A stretch of DNA of 64,000 bases, taken from contig NW_017265159.1 in assembly GCF_001638985.1 (NCBI RefSeq), positions 186,001 to 250,000 on the forward strand. The letters are read 5' to 3'. The position numbers were made by a program, and so were the translations under genes. A model generated the notes under the pieces. That model did not search any database. It saw nothing but the letters and a program-made list of their open reading frames with translations, and was not told where the DNA came from. This document shows positions 25,577 to 38,180 of this stretch, piece by piece (positions within the stretch are counted from its first letter, which is position 1; the number at the start of each line of letters is the position of its first letter). Origin of the DNA: Phycomyces blakesleeanus NRRL 1555(-). Taxonomy: Eukaryota > Mucoromycota > Mucoromycetes > Mucorales > Phycomycetaceae.

Positions 25577-25658
25577 CTATAGTTGACTTTTTAGTTGGCT
25601 TGACAGGTGTTTTTCCAACCTTGGTTGGAAGAGCGTGAGTTCGAATCTCACAGAGACG
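25568..25658 (+). other. tRNA-like segment (SINE head or decayed tRNA)
   Basis: A canonical T-arm is present at 25635-25651 (5-bp stem, TTCGAAT loop; B-box-like GAGTTCGAATCTC). The 3' strand AGAGACG (25652-25658) pairs with CGTCTC at 25568-25573. An A-box-like TGGCTTGACAGG lies about 38 nt before the B box. The D arm and anticodon arm do not fold normally (the middle hairpin is TTCCAA/TTGGAA), and the total of about 91 nt is long. Best read as tRNA-derived, not a working tRNA. Confidence 0.4.
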
Positions 25659-25679
25659 TATTACTAGCAGCAAGCTAGT

Positions 25680-26299
25680 TACAATTTCGTATATATTATA
25701 ATCAATAGAGCATAAGCTAACTATAAAAATATTTCAGAATAGTAACATACTCACTTGCCCAAAGATTATTGCAGCCTGTTTTCATTGTGATTTTGTGTTA
25801 GGTCTAGCTTATGCGCTGAGGAGTAAAATACAAAGTAGGCATATACTCTTGTGAATTGGAGTTAATGAAAGTTTTATATTATTGTCAAAATTGTCGATTG
25901 ACACTTCACTTCGTGAGCACCTAAAAAAACCTATATTCTCGTATATTATTTACTTGGCGCTTTTACTTGCTTACAATGCAGAGGCTGTTATACTCTTATA
26001 ATCATTTTTTAAGTATTTATACAACAGGCAAATTTGTCCCAAAAGTACATAAGATATTGCAAGACAAAATATTGTATTCTTTAAGATAAAAACTTTCCTA
26101 AAAACACACCTGCACTTCTTTTATTCACATGTAATACTACTTTTTTCTTTGTTCGTTATCAAATGATTTCATTTCTAGGTAACATATAAATTAAATTTTA
26201 TAAAACATTTAATTCAAAATATTCAGTAAAAACAGATTTTTCTTTTAAATGATAACAATAATAATCAAATATATTAAACATTGCTGAAAATGATTGTAA
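25680..26299. other. Spacer, nothing seen
   Basis: AT-rich sequence between the GC-richer island and the 3' end of the Hsp70-like gene. No ORF, tRNA or repeat of note. Confidence 0.6.
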
Positions 26300-28380
26300 T
26301 CAAGGAAGATATTTTACTATCTCATCCATAAGAAATAATTTTCGAATTTTCCCTGAAGGTGGGGGATTAATCTCAGTATATGAGAGCTTCTCTTTCTCTC
26401 CCGTAATATCATGTACAGTGATATAATCAAATTCTCTTCCAGCAATATTGACTTTGATATGAATCTTGTCTAAGCCAAAACGCAAGTTCAGTACCATGAT
26501 TGTTTGCTTCTTTAGTTGTTTGGAGTCGATTTGGAACTTAGTGTCAAACATAGCGACAATATCAAGATCCTCTGGACTAGGATTTTGGGGTACCGGAAGG
26601 TCCTTATCATAAGCGTATAAATATAAATATGTGTTATATTTTACTAAACGTGCATGCTTTATAATTGCTTTTTTTAAAAGAAAAAACTACTTACATATAA
26701 CCGGTAAACTATTCTTGCTCCATAAAATTTTCTTTTTGATCCATACATCTTCATGGATAGGTTGTCCTTTATTGACACACACATATAGCTGCTTGTTTTT
26801 AGATGAAGAAATGTCATCTGCCATTACTTGACTTCCAGAAGGTGTGTCGAATTTGATGCCATAGGTTCGACGTAAAATTCGTTGAGTGATTTCTTGTGGA
26901 TTGACACCATACAAAAGAGCTCCACGGATTACGGCTAATTGTCCATCTGAAAAAAAACTTGAAGTGGCCTACCCGATATTTAAACGTTTCTTGAATACGA
27001 TTGTTCAAATAAGGAGACTGTCCAAAGCCTCCAGTGATAAACATAACATCCAATCGTCTGCTCCCGAGCTGTCCAAGTTGGTTCTCTATAAGCTCAATCA
27101 CTTGACAAACCACTGGCTCAAAAACCTCTTCACATATCTGATATCTTGAGAAACTAACTGTGATCTCTTTAATTCCGTACTCTGGACCTTCTTCATTGTA
27201 GTAACCAAGTACATCAAGATCACGTTTGTTATCGAATGTAAGCTAAATAATACAAGTTATTTGTCTGTTAAGAGTTTTTCTTTTTCTTTTTGCAAATAGG
27301 TGCTTATTTAGTGTACCTTACCTTTTTGTATGAAAAGTCATTTGTTAAAATAAATGTAGTTACTTGATTCTCTGTGAGATTAGAGAGACGTTCCTTCAAT
27401 AGCTTTGCGAACAGTACATCCAAAAAAGAAGAGCCACACAAGCTGCCTGACCCCATTGTTATTTCACGTAGCCCATTCTTTCCTGTTGATTTGTCGATTT
27501 CGAATGTAGCCAAATCCACTGTACCACCTCCAGCATCGCATATCATATACCGATTTCCATCGTCTAAACAGAATTCTGGAAAGATAGCTTCACAATACAT
27601 GGCAGCAGCTACGGGTTCGTCAACTATAATTAATCTATCTGGGTCGTCGTCTTTTTTAATAATCCCAGAAATAATGGCAGCGTCTCTCATAATCGATCGG
27701 GATTCTTCAGACCATATAATTGGAACCGTGAGACAATATCTGATCCTTGAAAGATCCTTTAGTCCCTTTTCGACAATTTCGTCTACGGCGGCCATATGCA
27801 AGTATCTCAGATAGTCCGAGATTACTACAAAAACATCAAACCCACTGGCATTAGATTATAGTTCTTGGGCGCGAGTATACTACCTTCTATAGGTGTCAGT
27901 CCATTTGGAAGAGGTGTAGGATCCTTCATGGTTCTGTCCAGCCACAGTTTGAATTTTCCCACATGATCACAATGAAGATGTGGCTGTGTGTGCTTACTAA
28001 CGTCTTTCTCTTTGCGCTCAAGAAAGATATCACAGTTTATACACCTCTTTGTTTTTTCCTTGTAAGCTGCAGAGGTTACCTCCTTTCGTTTCTTTGTGCG
28101 TGTAAATTGCCTATTTAATTCATAGTTTTGGTTATGATGCTTTCATTTATATTTTAATGTAGATAACCACAAAATAAATACTATTTCTCGATAAGTTTTT
28201 GCTTAACCTCGTATTCTTGAATATCAACCCAAGCGTGCCCTGAGTATGTTGTCCCAAGGTCTAGAAAAGCAGGTGTACGATATATTAAATGAGTGTTTTA
28301 CTTGGCATAACATATATACATATAGTAGGCTTCTTACCAATAGCGACTACATAGTCATATTTTTTTGCTTCTGTTGGCAT
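26300..28380 (-). CDS. Hsp70-family protein, HSPA12-like, with a frameshift
   Basis: Exons read approximately as 28366-28380, 28208-28260, ~27884-28095, 27322-27824, 26695-27242 and 26300-26643. The phosphate-1 motif spans exons 1-2 (DLGTTYSG). Exon 4 has DEPVAAAMY and the phosphate-2 motif DAGGGTVDLATFE, and exon 5 has FITGGFGQSPYL, the adenosine-side glycine motif. These are actin-like ATPase signatures. The diverged C-terminus (VCVNKGQPIHEDVWIKKK, then AYDKDLPVPQNP) and the lack of a DnaK-type substrate domain fit the HSPA12A/B-like group that is expanded in early-diverging fungi. After ETFKYRVGHFK the frame is lost at an 8-base homopolymer (26950-26957); one base fewer restores the family pattern. 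It is therefore either a recent pseudogene, a polymorphism or a sequencing error. The exon 2-3 junction is uncertain. Confidence 0.8.
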
Positions 28381-29577
28381 TTCTTACTGTGACATTCACG
28401 TAAAGAGAAAGTGCAAAAGAGATAATAAAATTATTATTATTTTTGGGGAAGAAAGTAATAATAAAAGGGCGTAAAATTTCTTTTCTGGGTTGTTGCACTT
28501 AATAAGCCTTTTATTGGAAACACCAATTCCATAAAGCTTGACAAAAGAAGGTTCCAAGTATTACACAAACTTGTGAATCATTTAACCATTTATTGTGTGT
28601 TTCTTTTACTCTTCCATGCTTTACCTTTGCTTAATATCTTAAATATAAATTCATATAATTTAACTTTGAGTAGAAGAATGGACCAAATTATATGTTGAAT
28701 ATGTAAAGATGATATTTTAGCAGTAGAAGAGTATAATGAAATACAAGATTTTTCTTTCTTTATTCGTAGATCGATAATATCATACTTGCACATACCTTTT
28801 ATTGATTGAGAAATATTAGTTTTGCTTAAAGTTGTATTCAGGTACATAAGCCTTTAGATGTGCTATAAATTATTGTTACTCTTAAGTTCAAAGGTAATAC
28901 TGTATAGCAGCCAATTTTTTATTGTTAGGATTTGAATTGATTAGATTTCTCTCTGATTCAACCATTACGATCTACAAAAGTAAAAGATCAAAGTACATAC
29001 ACAGGCACAGGCACAGGCACACACATATATACATATAGTGCATTTTTGTATTTATGTATGCACTCATGAGGTGTATTTTCTAGTGATATTCTCTTACAGT
29101 ATAGAATTAAATGTAAGGATCAGATAAGCAAAATAGCATCTTATGTGCGAGATTTTTTGATACCAAATGTCACCCCACAAATATATATATTCTCTCTTTA
29201 ATAAAAATCTTATTGCATGAAAACGAAGCAAATCTATCGGTGCTTATACACGAATAACTCAAATTGCATTCTGCTACCCATCTTCTTGTACACACTCAAA
29301 CCGTCTACCTCCATTTTTTTTACATCTGTAATATTAATGAGATGCAAGCTGCGTAGCATATTGCCATTGGTTCACTGAGGGATGTGTTTGGTCGTACCAA
29401 GTGCCCCATAAGCTAAACTCAATCTTCTTCTCCGCGCCAAACTTTCCCAATTCAAGCAACTTTATTCCATTTGTCGGAGCAAAAAAATAAAATAAAATAA
29501 AAGAGATGAAGGGAGGGGTGAGAAAGGACGTGAACGCGTTTTCGCTCATCTTTTACTCATCCTCATCTTCATCTACC
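28381..29577. other. Divergent intergenic region between Hsp70-like and Tudor-SN genes
   Basis: About 1.2 kb shared upstream region of two divergently transcribed genes. It has CA-repeat remnants near 29002-29025 and a TC-rich stretch before the Tudor-SN start. No heat-shock-element array stands out by eye. No gene is seen. Confidence 0.5.
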
Positions 29578-30823
29578 ATGGCACAACAACACAAGGCTAC
29601 CGTAAAGAACGTTCTCTCCGGAGATACCGTAATCCTTCGAGGAAAGCCCAGAGCAAACGGACCTCCACCTGAACGTCTTTTGGCTCTTTCCAACGTTCAA
29701 GCACCTCGACTTGGTACAAAGGATAGAGACGATGAGGTAAGATGATACAAAAAGTTAAATTAATTTATAGGAAGTAGTATAAAAGCCCCGATCATATCTA
29801 TCAGAATAATATCTATCAATTTCTTCTTCTTCTAATATCTTTTTTTATTACCAGCCGTTTGCTTTCCAGGCTCGTGAGTATTTGCGTAAATTGTTGGTTG
29901 GTAAAGAGGTCACCTTTGTACCCGAGTACAGTGTCACAACTACTACCCCTCCCAGAGAGTACGGCAAGATTCTATTGAGTACAGGAGAAGACGTTGCCAA
30001 GCTCGGTATTCAGAATGGCTGGCTTAAGGTTCGCGAGAGTAAGGCTCGTGCTGGTCAGTCCGAAGAAGACCATGAAGAAGCTTTGGATGCTTTGAGACAG
30101 CTAGAGGAAGATGCTCAGGCAGAAAGAGTTGGAATGTGGCAGGACAGAGAAAAGGTAATATATTGTGCTTTGTGGTAATATTTGTATTATTTATTTGCTC
30201 ATAATATTTGTGCATGTGTGTGTGTGTGTGTTTGTACGTTGCATAAATATAGGGTATTCGTAAGATTTCTCACACCTTTGACCAAGATTCTCGTGCATTC
30301 TTGAACACTTATAAGGGAAAGCCCCTTGAAGGTAAATTTGAAACGCTTTAAAAACGCAGAAAATGTATAAAGCGATTAACCAACCATTTTGTAATATATA
30401 AATATTATTTTCTTTAATAGCTATCATTGAACAAATCCGTGATGCTTCTACTTACCGTATTTTGTTGTTCTTGCCCGACAATTCCCAGCAGATAATCACT
30501 CTCTTTTTGTCTGGTATTAAGGCACCTTCTTGCAAGCGTGACAATGTACCTGCTGGTGGTGATCAAGGTGTTTCTGAACCCTTTGGAGAAGAGGCCAAGT
30601 ATTTTGTCGAGAGCCGCTTGTTGCAACGCGGAGTCAAGGTCATTCTCGAAGGAGTATCCCAAAGTGGCGGACAAAACTTTGTCGGTACTATCAAGCATCC
30701 CGCCGGAAACATCTCCGAACTCTTGTTGGCTAATGGTCTTGCAAAGTGTGTTGACTGGAGTATTACCATGGTCACTGATGGACCAACTGCCTTGAGAAAC
30801 GCTGAAAAGTAATTATCGTCTAT

Positions 30824-30863
<40 letters not shown>

Positions 30864-33301
30864 CCGGTTTGAGTTGATTTTAATTGTTATAATAATTCTC
30901 AGAGTCGCCAAGGAAAAGAAATTGCGTATCTGGCGCGACTTTGTAGCCAAGGAAAAGACAAATGATTCCGAGTTTGATGCCCAGGTAGTCAAGATCGTTA
31001 CTGGTGATACTGTTATTGTCAAGAACAAGGCTGGTGTTGAGCGAAAGGTTCAGCTGGCTAGTCTGAAACAGGCTCCTCGGTAATACATACATTGCATATT
31101 GTTCTTTGCGGACAAGAAAGACAAAAAAGGAGTATTTTACTTATATATATATATGTGTGTGTGTGCGTGTGTGTGCGGGTATAGTGGTGCTGGAAGTACT
31201 ATTCCCGGTAGTGGTTCCAAGTCAAGAGATATCAAGGAAGTCGGTTACAACTTTGAGGCCAGAGAATTTTTGAGAAAGAAGTTGATTGGCAAGCAAGTTC
31301 ATGTGGTGATTGACTATCATAAGCCAGCTCAGGATGGATTTGAGGCCAAGGACTGTGCCACAATTACATACGGCAACCAGTAAGTTCATATTAATTATAG
31401 GAATAACCCCATTCCACATACACACACAAAAAACTTTCAATTGGTGAAAAATAAAAACTAAACCATGTTTACTATAGTAACATCTCCGAGCAATTGGTAG
31501 AAAGAGGTCTTGCATCGGTTATTCGTCATCGTAAGGACGATGATAGCCGTTCGCATTGTTATGACCAGCTTTTACTAGCCGAAGATAAGTAAGTAAACTC
31601 AACATACTTTTTTCACTACAGATTATTTCGGGTGTGTGGATTATTTATATATTAAAACTTGTATTTCAAAAACTTCTTTAGAGCACAAGAAGGTCAAAAG
31701 GGTATTTACAGTACCAAGGAACAGCCAATTGTGCGCATCGTTGATGCCTCAGAGGTAGTATTTAACCATTTTTATCTTTAGAAATATATACAACAAGATA
31801 TACTAAATATTAAGGGATTTACAGAATGCTGCCAAGGCTCGTCAGTTTGTGACATTTTTGAAGCGCAGTGGTCGTATACATGGTGTAGTCGACCATGTTG
31901 CCAATGGCTCACGTCTCTTCCTCTGGATTCCCAAAGAAAACTGCCGTCTCACGTTTGCTCTTGCTGGTGTTCGTGCTCCACGTGTTGGTCGCACACCTAA
32001 CGAGAAGTCTGAGCCATTTGGCCCGGAAGCACTTGCCTATGTAGCTGAACGTGCTCTCCAACGTGATGTAAGTAGATGACCACAATAAGTGTGTGTGTAT
32101 GTGTGTGTCTTATCAGGTCTTCTGATAAATTAAATGTAAAACCATAGGTTGAGGTTGAGATTGAAAACATCGACAAGACTGGTGGATTCATCGGCAATGT
32201 GTACATCAATGGTGACAACTTGGCCGTATCCCTTCTTGAAGAGGGTTTGGCATCAGTCCATGAATTCTCTGCAAACGAATCTCGTTATACCAACCAGTTC
32301 TTCAATGCCGAGCGTAGCGCAAAAGCTGATAAGAAGGGTATGTGGAAGAACTACGATCCTGAGGCAGAAGAAGAGCAGGAGACTTTGGATGCCAAATCCG
32401 ATGTAGTGCCCGAGCCTCGCCGCGAGTACATTGATATCGTTATTTCCGAGATCATTACTGGATCCCATTTTTACGTACAGCTTATCAATGCCGAGATTCG
32501 ACAGCTGGAGGATCTTATGACTGAACTGTCAAAATACCAAAATGGTCGTCCTAATGAGACCATTAGACCTCGAGTGGGTGAGATTGTGAGCGCGAAATTC
32601 ACTGAAGATGATGGTTGGTACAGAGCCAAGGTTCGCAAAGTTTCTCCCGCAGGTGTCGATGTACTTTACATTGATTACGGAAATGTAAGTATATATATAT
32701 ATATATCGCATTTTACTGGGTATTTAACTGTTCTGTTTTTAGTCCGAGACCTTGGCCCATTCTCGTATTCGATCGCTTCCTGATCGATTCAAGAGCTTGA
32801 AGGCACAGGCCCAGGAGGCAGTGCTTTCTTTTGTCAAGAGCCCTGAAAGAGAAGCTGACTATGGCATTGAAGCATATGAGAGATTTAGAGAATTGACAGG
32901 CGTAAGTTTGTGTTTATGTGTGTGTGGGCGAACACGTCAAATCAAACTAAGCTAAATTATTGAATAGAACAAGCAATTGGTTGCAAATGTCGATGCTCGA
33001 GAAGCTGGTGTTCTGTGCCTCACCCTTTACGATCCTTCTAACTCCCAAAGTGTTGAAGCCAGTCTGAACCTCGAGATGGTTAGGGATGGTCAGGCACTTG
33101 TGACTCCCAATGTGCGCTATGCCCGTGCTTACCAGCCAATCATCAAATCACTCCAAGCAGCCTCAGAGGCGGCAAAGCGTGAGAGAGTAAGTATTATAAA
33201 TACTGCAGTTACGTTTATAAAACTAACGACTTTTGTCTATTAAAACTTATTTAAAATAGATTGGCATGTTCGAGTATGGAGACATCACTTATGAAGACTA
33301 A
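29578..33301 (+). CDS. SND1: Tudor-SN (staphylococcal nuclease and Tudor domain protein)
   Basis: Thirteen exons (29578-29736, 29855-30154, 30253-30331, 30421-30808, 30903-31079, 31185-31379, 31478-31588, 31682-31754, 31825-32067, 32148-32684, 32743-32901, 32968-33186, 33260-33301) sum exactly to 893 codons, close to the 910 residues of human SND1. Tandem SNase-like repeats begin with [17 protein letters not shown]; later ones are marked by [14 protein letters not shown] and [18 protein letters not shown] Tudor domain follows ([22 protein letters not shown], then [10 protein letters not shown]), inserted into a fifth partial SNase fold that ends in GMFEYGDIT. In other organisms the protein acts in RNA processing, degradation of edited or small-RNA-bound transcripts, and stress granules. 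It is present in most eukaryotes but missing from budding yeasts, which supports a non-Saccharomycotina host. SNase catalytic residues were not checked. Confidence 0.95.
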
Positions 33302-33825
33302 ACGAAAGAAAGCAAAGAAAAGCAAAGCAAAGCAAATAATAGACAGACTCATATTTCACTTTTATATTTCTTTATCCTTCAAGCCTCTTTACGCCTTCTA
33401 AACCTTATACTCCACTCCATGATACCGCTTTCCTTCTACCAAAAATCCACAGATGCATTTTCCCTTTCTTTTCTACTATGATATTCCTTTCCGACTATAC
33501 AGCAAAAAACACAAATAAATAATAACTTGTCTCTAGTAGAGATAGAAAACATGTATATATATATATATATATATTTCTTTTTTTTTAAAAAAATAATAAC
33601 CAACCAATTATCTGGGGGAATAAAGTTTGTTAAAGAAGTATATAGTTGTGTTTGACAAGCAAAAAATAAAAGATGAATTAAAAGGAGAAGTATAAGAAAA
33701 GGCAACTATACACAGAGTTTTTTCTCATTGAAATGCGTTGATACTATTGATCCTTTGGCGTTTAATACATTCTTGTCTCTCTCATTTTTTTTTTTGGTTT
33801 AGTTTTCTTGGTTGTTTTTCTTTCT
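33302..33825. other. Convergent 3' spacer
   Basis: Separates the 3' ends of Tudor-SN and SEM1. It contains a (TA)n tract at about 33553-33573 and poly-A/T runs. No gene is seen. Confidence 0.6.
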
Positions 33826-34264
33826 CTACATCTTCATTGGCTGAGGCTGGCTTGAAGCGTTCTCCAACTCGGCCCTAAATACGTAATAAAATTGCATTAG
33901 AACACTACCTGCAAAGATCTGTTTGATATATGTATTACATATATTCATGCTTCTTTTTTTTAAAAAGAAAAAAAGAAAAAAAACCCACCTTAATTGCTTG
34001 GAAAAGTCATCTTCAATGTCATCATCATCCCAGATGTCTTCCCAAAACTGAGCGTCTTCCTTATCTTCTTCATCCTCTCCCCATTCTATTAATGAGAGTA
34101 TAAGCTAATGTCATGCTTGAAATCTATTTACCTTCTGCAGCGAATTCTTCAAATTCATCGTCTTCTTCGAGAGCGCCCAGTTGAGGAAGATTCTTCTTGG
34201 CCTTCTCTTCCTTTTCCTGCTGTTGGTGCTGCTGCTGTTGCTGCTGCTGTGTTGAGGATTCCAT
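33826..34264 (-). CDS. SEM1: SEM1/DSS1 family, 26S proteasome lid subunit
   Basis: Three exons: 34132-34264, 33989-34085 and 33826-33874, all GT-AG, in phase. The small acidic protein carries the two diagnostic patches: EEDDEFEEFAAEEWGEDEED, and WEDIWDDDDIEDDF followed by SKQLRAELE. The paired Trp/acidic clusters and the C-terminal amphipathic helix match DSS1, which binds Rpn3/Rpn7 in the proteasome lid, BRCA2 in species that have it, and the TREX-2 mRNA export complex. The N-terminus has a Gln-rich stretch (QQQQQQQHQQQ) ahead of the conserved part, longer than the usual ~70-89 residue proteins. It was too short and too split to appear as one ORF. Convergent with Tudor-SN. Confidence 0.93.
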
Positions 34265-35384
34265 TGTGGATCGATAAAAAAATACGTATACGTAACCGAA
34301 AGAAAAGACGGGATGTGAAAGTAACAAAAACTCTACGCGTGTACCATTTTTTTTTCTATTCCCTTTCTCTCTCCCTCTTTTCTTACTCTCCGGCTTTACT
34401 CTCATTTTTTTTCTTACTCCTCCACATTTCAGCTCTAAAGTGACGTCAGCTACTTGACTCGATTTAAGGAAGTCTTAAGTTGGCCATTGTGCAAAATATA
34501 AGAGTTGAATATGCATAGATATATATATGTATATATGTATATACTCAATGTATACTCTATAAGTCGATGCATTATATAGAAACACACATAGAAATGTTAA
34601 AACATATCTAAATGAACGTCTTACTTTTATAGAAAATATCCAAAAGAAAAATGAAACAAGTAAAATAAAAGGTACATAAATTATATATATATATATTATA
34701 ATCATTTATGTGTTAAATAAATACTGGATCTTCAAACGAGTAGTAGATCTGGGTACTGTAGATATACAGTTTATGACTCCTTTTATTTGACAGATAAGTA
34801 GCTAGATATATGGATAGTATAATTATCTCAAATTGTACACCACCGCGGCTGGAAACACGAGAACCTTGGCATGCACATTTCTGCTTAGCTGTGGCTTCTT
34901 TTGTTGTTACTGGCCTTGTAACTAAACTCTAAATATCAAGAATAGATTGGGATAAATGTGTATAGAACTAGAAATTTACCTTTGACAAACATCCGCTTCC
35001 GGGCTAATTTCAGGTCCTATTTTCATTGATTTCTATTTCTATTTCTATTTTAATAATAAAGCAAGCAAGCATATAATAGGATAGAATAGAATATGGAGGC
35101 GCTGATCAGAAAGGGTTTTATGATTTCTTGTACATTATGCTTGCAAGTGTAGTGAAACCTACTTAAGATAAAACACGGGTATAACTGTTCAATTCTTCCC
35201 AAAATGTCCTTTAAGTATATTCAATCTATTCATGAGAAACTATCTATTTAATCAGGCCTGTGTTAATTCTTTCTTGATTTATTACAAGTAGTACACACAC
35301 ACACATATATATACACTCGAGTGTATATAAGTGTATGTTCTTGTAGGTGCCACTGATGACGTATATTGAATCACACCAATATCG

Positions 35385-35419
<35 letters not shown>

Positions 35420-35740
35420 TTTGCTCTTATTGTTGTGCTTCGTGTGCCCCTTGGCGCACAAACCTTTTCCATACAAAGAAAAGCTTAAAAATAGACTGCC
35501 TGAGATGCAAAGTAGAATTCTGAAAAAGAAGAGCCAAAAATGGAACGAATTCTTGGCACGTCTTGTATTATAGAATAATAAGACTCACGAACATACAATT
35601 ATACATTTATATACTTATTTTTTATATTCCGTCATCAACTTGTCAAAAATACTCAGGGTTATAAAAAGAGGACCTGATTCCTTGCTAGGATGTATTAATC
35701 TTTACTTCTTCTTCTTATTTTATAAATCAATCTTAAACCT
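34265..35740. other. 1.5 kb spacer upstream of SEM1 and the SUR7-like gene
   Basis: Divergent promoter region. It contains a TGACGTCA site at 34440-34447 (CRE/ATF-type palindrome) about 180 bp upstream of the SEM1 start, several (TA)n runs, and a (GA)n microsatellite at about 35384-35416. No gene is seen. The CRE-like site is a sequence match only. Confidence 0.55.
35384..35416. repeat. (GA)n microsatellite
   Basis: A run of about 16 GA dinucleotides, about 325 bp upstream of the SUR7-like start. Confidence 0.9.
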
Positions 35741-36518
35741 ATGGCCATCTTTGCTTACCTTGCTACCTTTCTCACATTTGCTGCCCTCGTCCTCCAGATC
35801 TTTACTTTGATCGGCAATACATCAAACCGATCGTTCTTAACTGATCTATACTATGCTCGTATAGACTATGGAACTGCCTTTTATACCTTTGGCTTATGGT
35901 AATTTTTTTATACATTTGACTTCAAATCTTACCGATATTTTATATTAACTTGATTGTATTTTAATCCTCTAGGTCATATTGTACCGGTTCAGGCGACACT
36001 GTATCAGAGTGCAGTGATCCGGCTGCTGGTTACAAAATAAGTAAGTACTAATATTAGCCTGAGCAATATATGTATACATCTACAATCGACCATCATCTAA
36101 CATAAATTAATAATTAGCTGAAATCAAGGAAATCGGTTCCTTGTTAAATAACACCTACGATCAACTGGTCTTTGCGGACTTTATCCTTTACTGGATTGGC
36201 TTTGGCTTGACATTCTTTGCTCTGGTAATTACTCTCTGCAGTCACTTCAGAAGATTCCCCGATATTGTGGCTTCAATTTGCAGCTTCTTGGCCTTTGTGG
36301 TTATGTTGGCATCATTCGCAATCATGCTTGTACCTGTCGTCGCCCTTAAACGCATGGATTCGGTCAAAGAAAGCAGCGTGACAATAGACGAGCATTTTGG
36401 CCCCACCGTATGGATGACATTGGGTGCTGCAGTCGCTCTTTTACTATCTTCACTTTGGTATCTCATTAGCTGCTGCACTGGCTCGGGAAGAAGAGTACAT
36501 GACACCGAGAAACTATAA
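35741..36518 (+). CDS. SUR7/PalI-like four-span membrane protein
   Basis: Exons 35741-35898, 35973-36040 and 36118-36518 sum to 208 residues. A first membrane segment at the N-terminus (MAIFAYLATFLTFAALVLQI) is followed by an extracellular loop with WSYCTGSG and a second Cys (VSECSDP), as in the SUR7/claudin-like fungal families. Three further hydrophobic segments lie at about residues 98-118, 126-152 and 177-195, ending in a short charged tail (SGRRVHDTEKL). Relatives organise plasma-membrane domains (eisosomes/MCC) or act in pH sensing (PalI/Rim9). Which subgroup this belongs to is not clear from sequence alone; its length is closer to Rim9-like or small SUR7 proteins. The start is the first ATG of the hydrophobic segment, preceded by a pyrimidine-rich leader. 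Confidence 0.75.
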
Positions 36519-38180
36519 ATCATCATTCATAAAACCATCAACCATAAAGCCAAAATATCTATTTATCTATTGTACCTAATTTAACCTTGTTCTGTATTAT
36601 CATTGTCCCTTTCTTATGTTAATTCCCTCTTATCCTATTAATTACACCTTATTCATACCTTACCAAATTATAATATAAAATAAAAAAATACAAGCTTATT
36701 ATTGTGTACATCATGACATCAACTAAAAGTTGCCAAATGCGCTTACGACAAAAAGTCCATCGGACAGGCCAAGTGATGACTTGGTCGATTCTGATGTCCG
36801 GTTAGTCCGACATCTCCTCATAAACTCACTAGAAGTCCCTTAAATTAAACCACTCACTTGGATTTTGTATGATTGCCACTCTTCATCAGATCAGCTATCG
36901 TGATATACATAGCTATACTAGCTTTCTAAAGCTAAAAGCAAAAAAAAAGTATTTTGCAAGGACACTAAAAGAATAAATAGAGAAACTACATGACTTTGAA
37001 TAAATAGGCACTATATATATATATATATATACTTCTTTAAAGAAGAAGAAGAAAAAAACAACATCTACTTATCCTATTAGGAGCAAAAAAATTATTAGCA
37101 AAAGGCGTTTATAATACAACTTTATTGAACCAGAAAAAAAACTTTATCCTTTTAAAGTATCCTTGTTTCCTCAAGAGGATTGTGTGTACAAACAAACTAT
37201 CATTTAAATCTACACCCGTGTATTTTTTTCTAGTGACAATTTATTGATCTCTGTGAATAAAACGGTGTATCTCAGCAGGCATCAACTAATAAAGGAGTTC
37301 TTCAGTGAATAAGTTGTCAAACGCCCTGACTAAGACCTTACTGTTTTCCTTTCTTCTTCTTAGACAGCAATAAATATTGTCGATTCAATTAAAGAGTAAA
37401 AAAAAATGTAGTAGAAAAGGCATATTACAGCTATCTTATTTCTAAATTTGATAAACCAGTAACTATATTCCAGGGCAAATGTTGAAATCGAGTAATGGGG
37501 AAAAAAATAAGCTCACAGCAATGATACTAGTTAGCAGCTCCATAGCATGTGATTCTCAAAAATGTACCACTGAAAAGAAGATAATCCTTGACGAGCTATT
37601 ATGAACTTATACAAACAAACAGTTCTAGAGACAGCCATAAGGGTCCTATTATGTTTTGTCTCTTAATAATAGTAGCTATAGACATACAATTCAATTGATT
37701 TTTTTTTCTGTTTCAAGAAAAACCTATCCTGATAGTCGAGTGTTTTCTAGCAATATCCTATGTGTGGCTAAATAGGACAATTAAAAAAAAGTGTGGCGAG
37801 TGCGAGTGCGAGTGCGAGTACAACTACAAAATAATAATAAAAATAAATTAATAAAATCTAAATATAGATATGATGCGATGGTACCATATATAACAATGTC
37901 TTATTCCAGAAGTGTGGCGTTACATTTATTAGTAGCCAATCATAACAAATAACTGATGTCCATGACATAAACAATTTTCACTAAACAGTGGTGATAATAA
38001 GAAAGTACAATACAGTCGGTAGAGGACTGGGTTTTACAGAAAATATTTATCTGATATCTTGTAGAGACGCTCATATCTAATACTACGACAACAACAGCAA
38101 GAACGACGATTTCGAGGTAGATTTCATAGGTAATTTTAGAAGAAAAAAAGCTATTTTTTTTAGATCAAGAGATCAAGAGA
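36519..38180. other. Spacer with GC-rich TCCGGAC-type motifs
   Basis: AT-rich DNA. A short richer patch near 36755-36825 contains ATCGGACAGG, CCAAGTGATGACTTGG (a palindromic hairpin) and GTCCGGTTAGTCCGACA. A GAGTGC repeat lies near 37798-37818. No gene is seen. It may be the left edge of an old transposon together with the relic at 38.2 kb. Confidence 0.4.

Noticed and set aside
25473..25673. Minus-strand 66-codon ORF starting MLLVIRLCEIRTHALP
   Set aside because: Its start is a translation of the tRNA-like T-arm, and a different minus-strand frame is the coherent one in this stretch.
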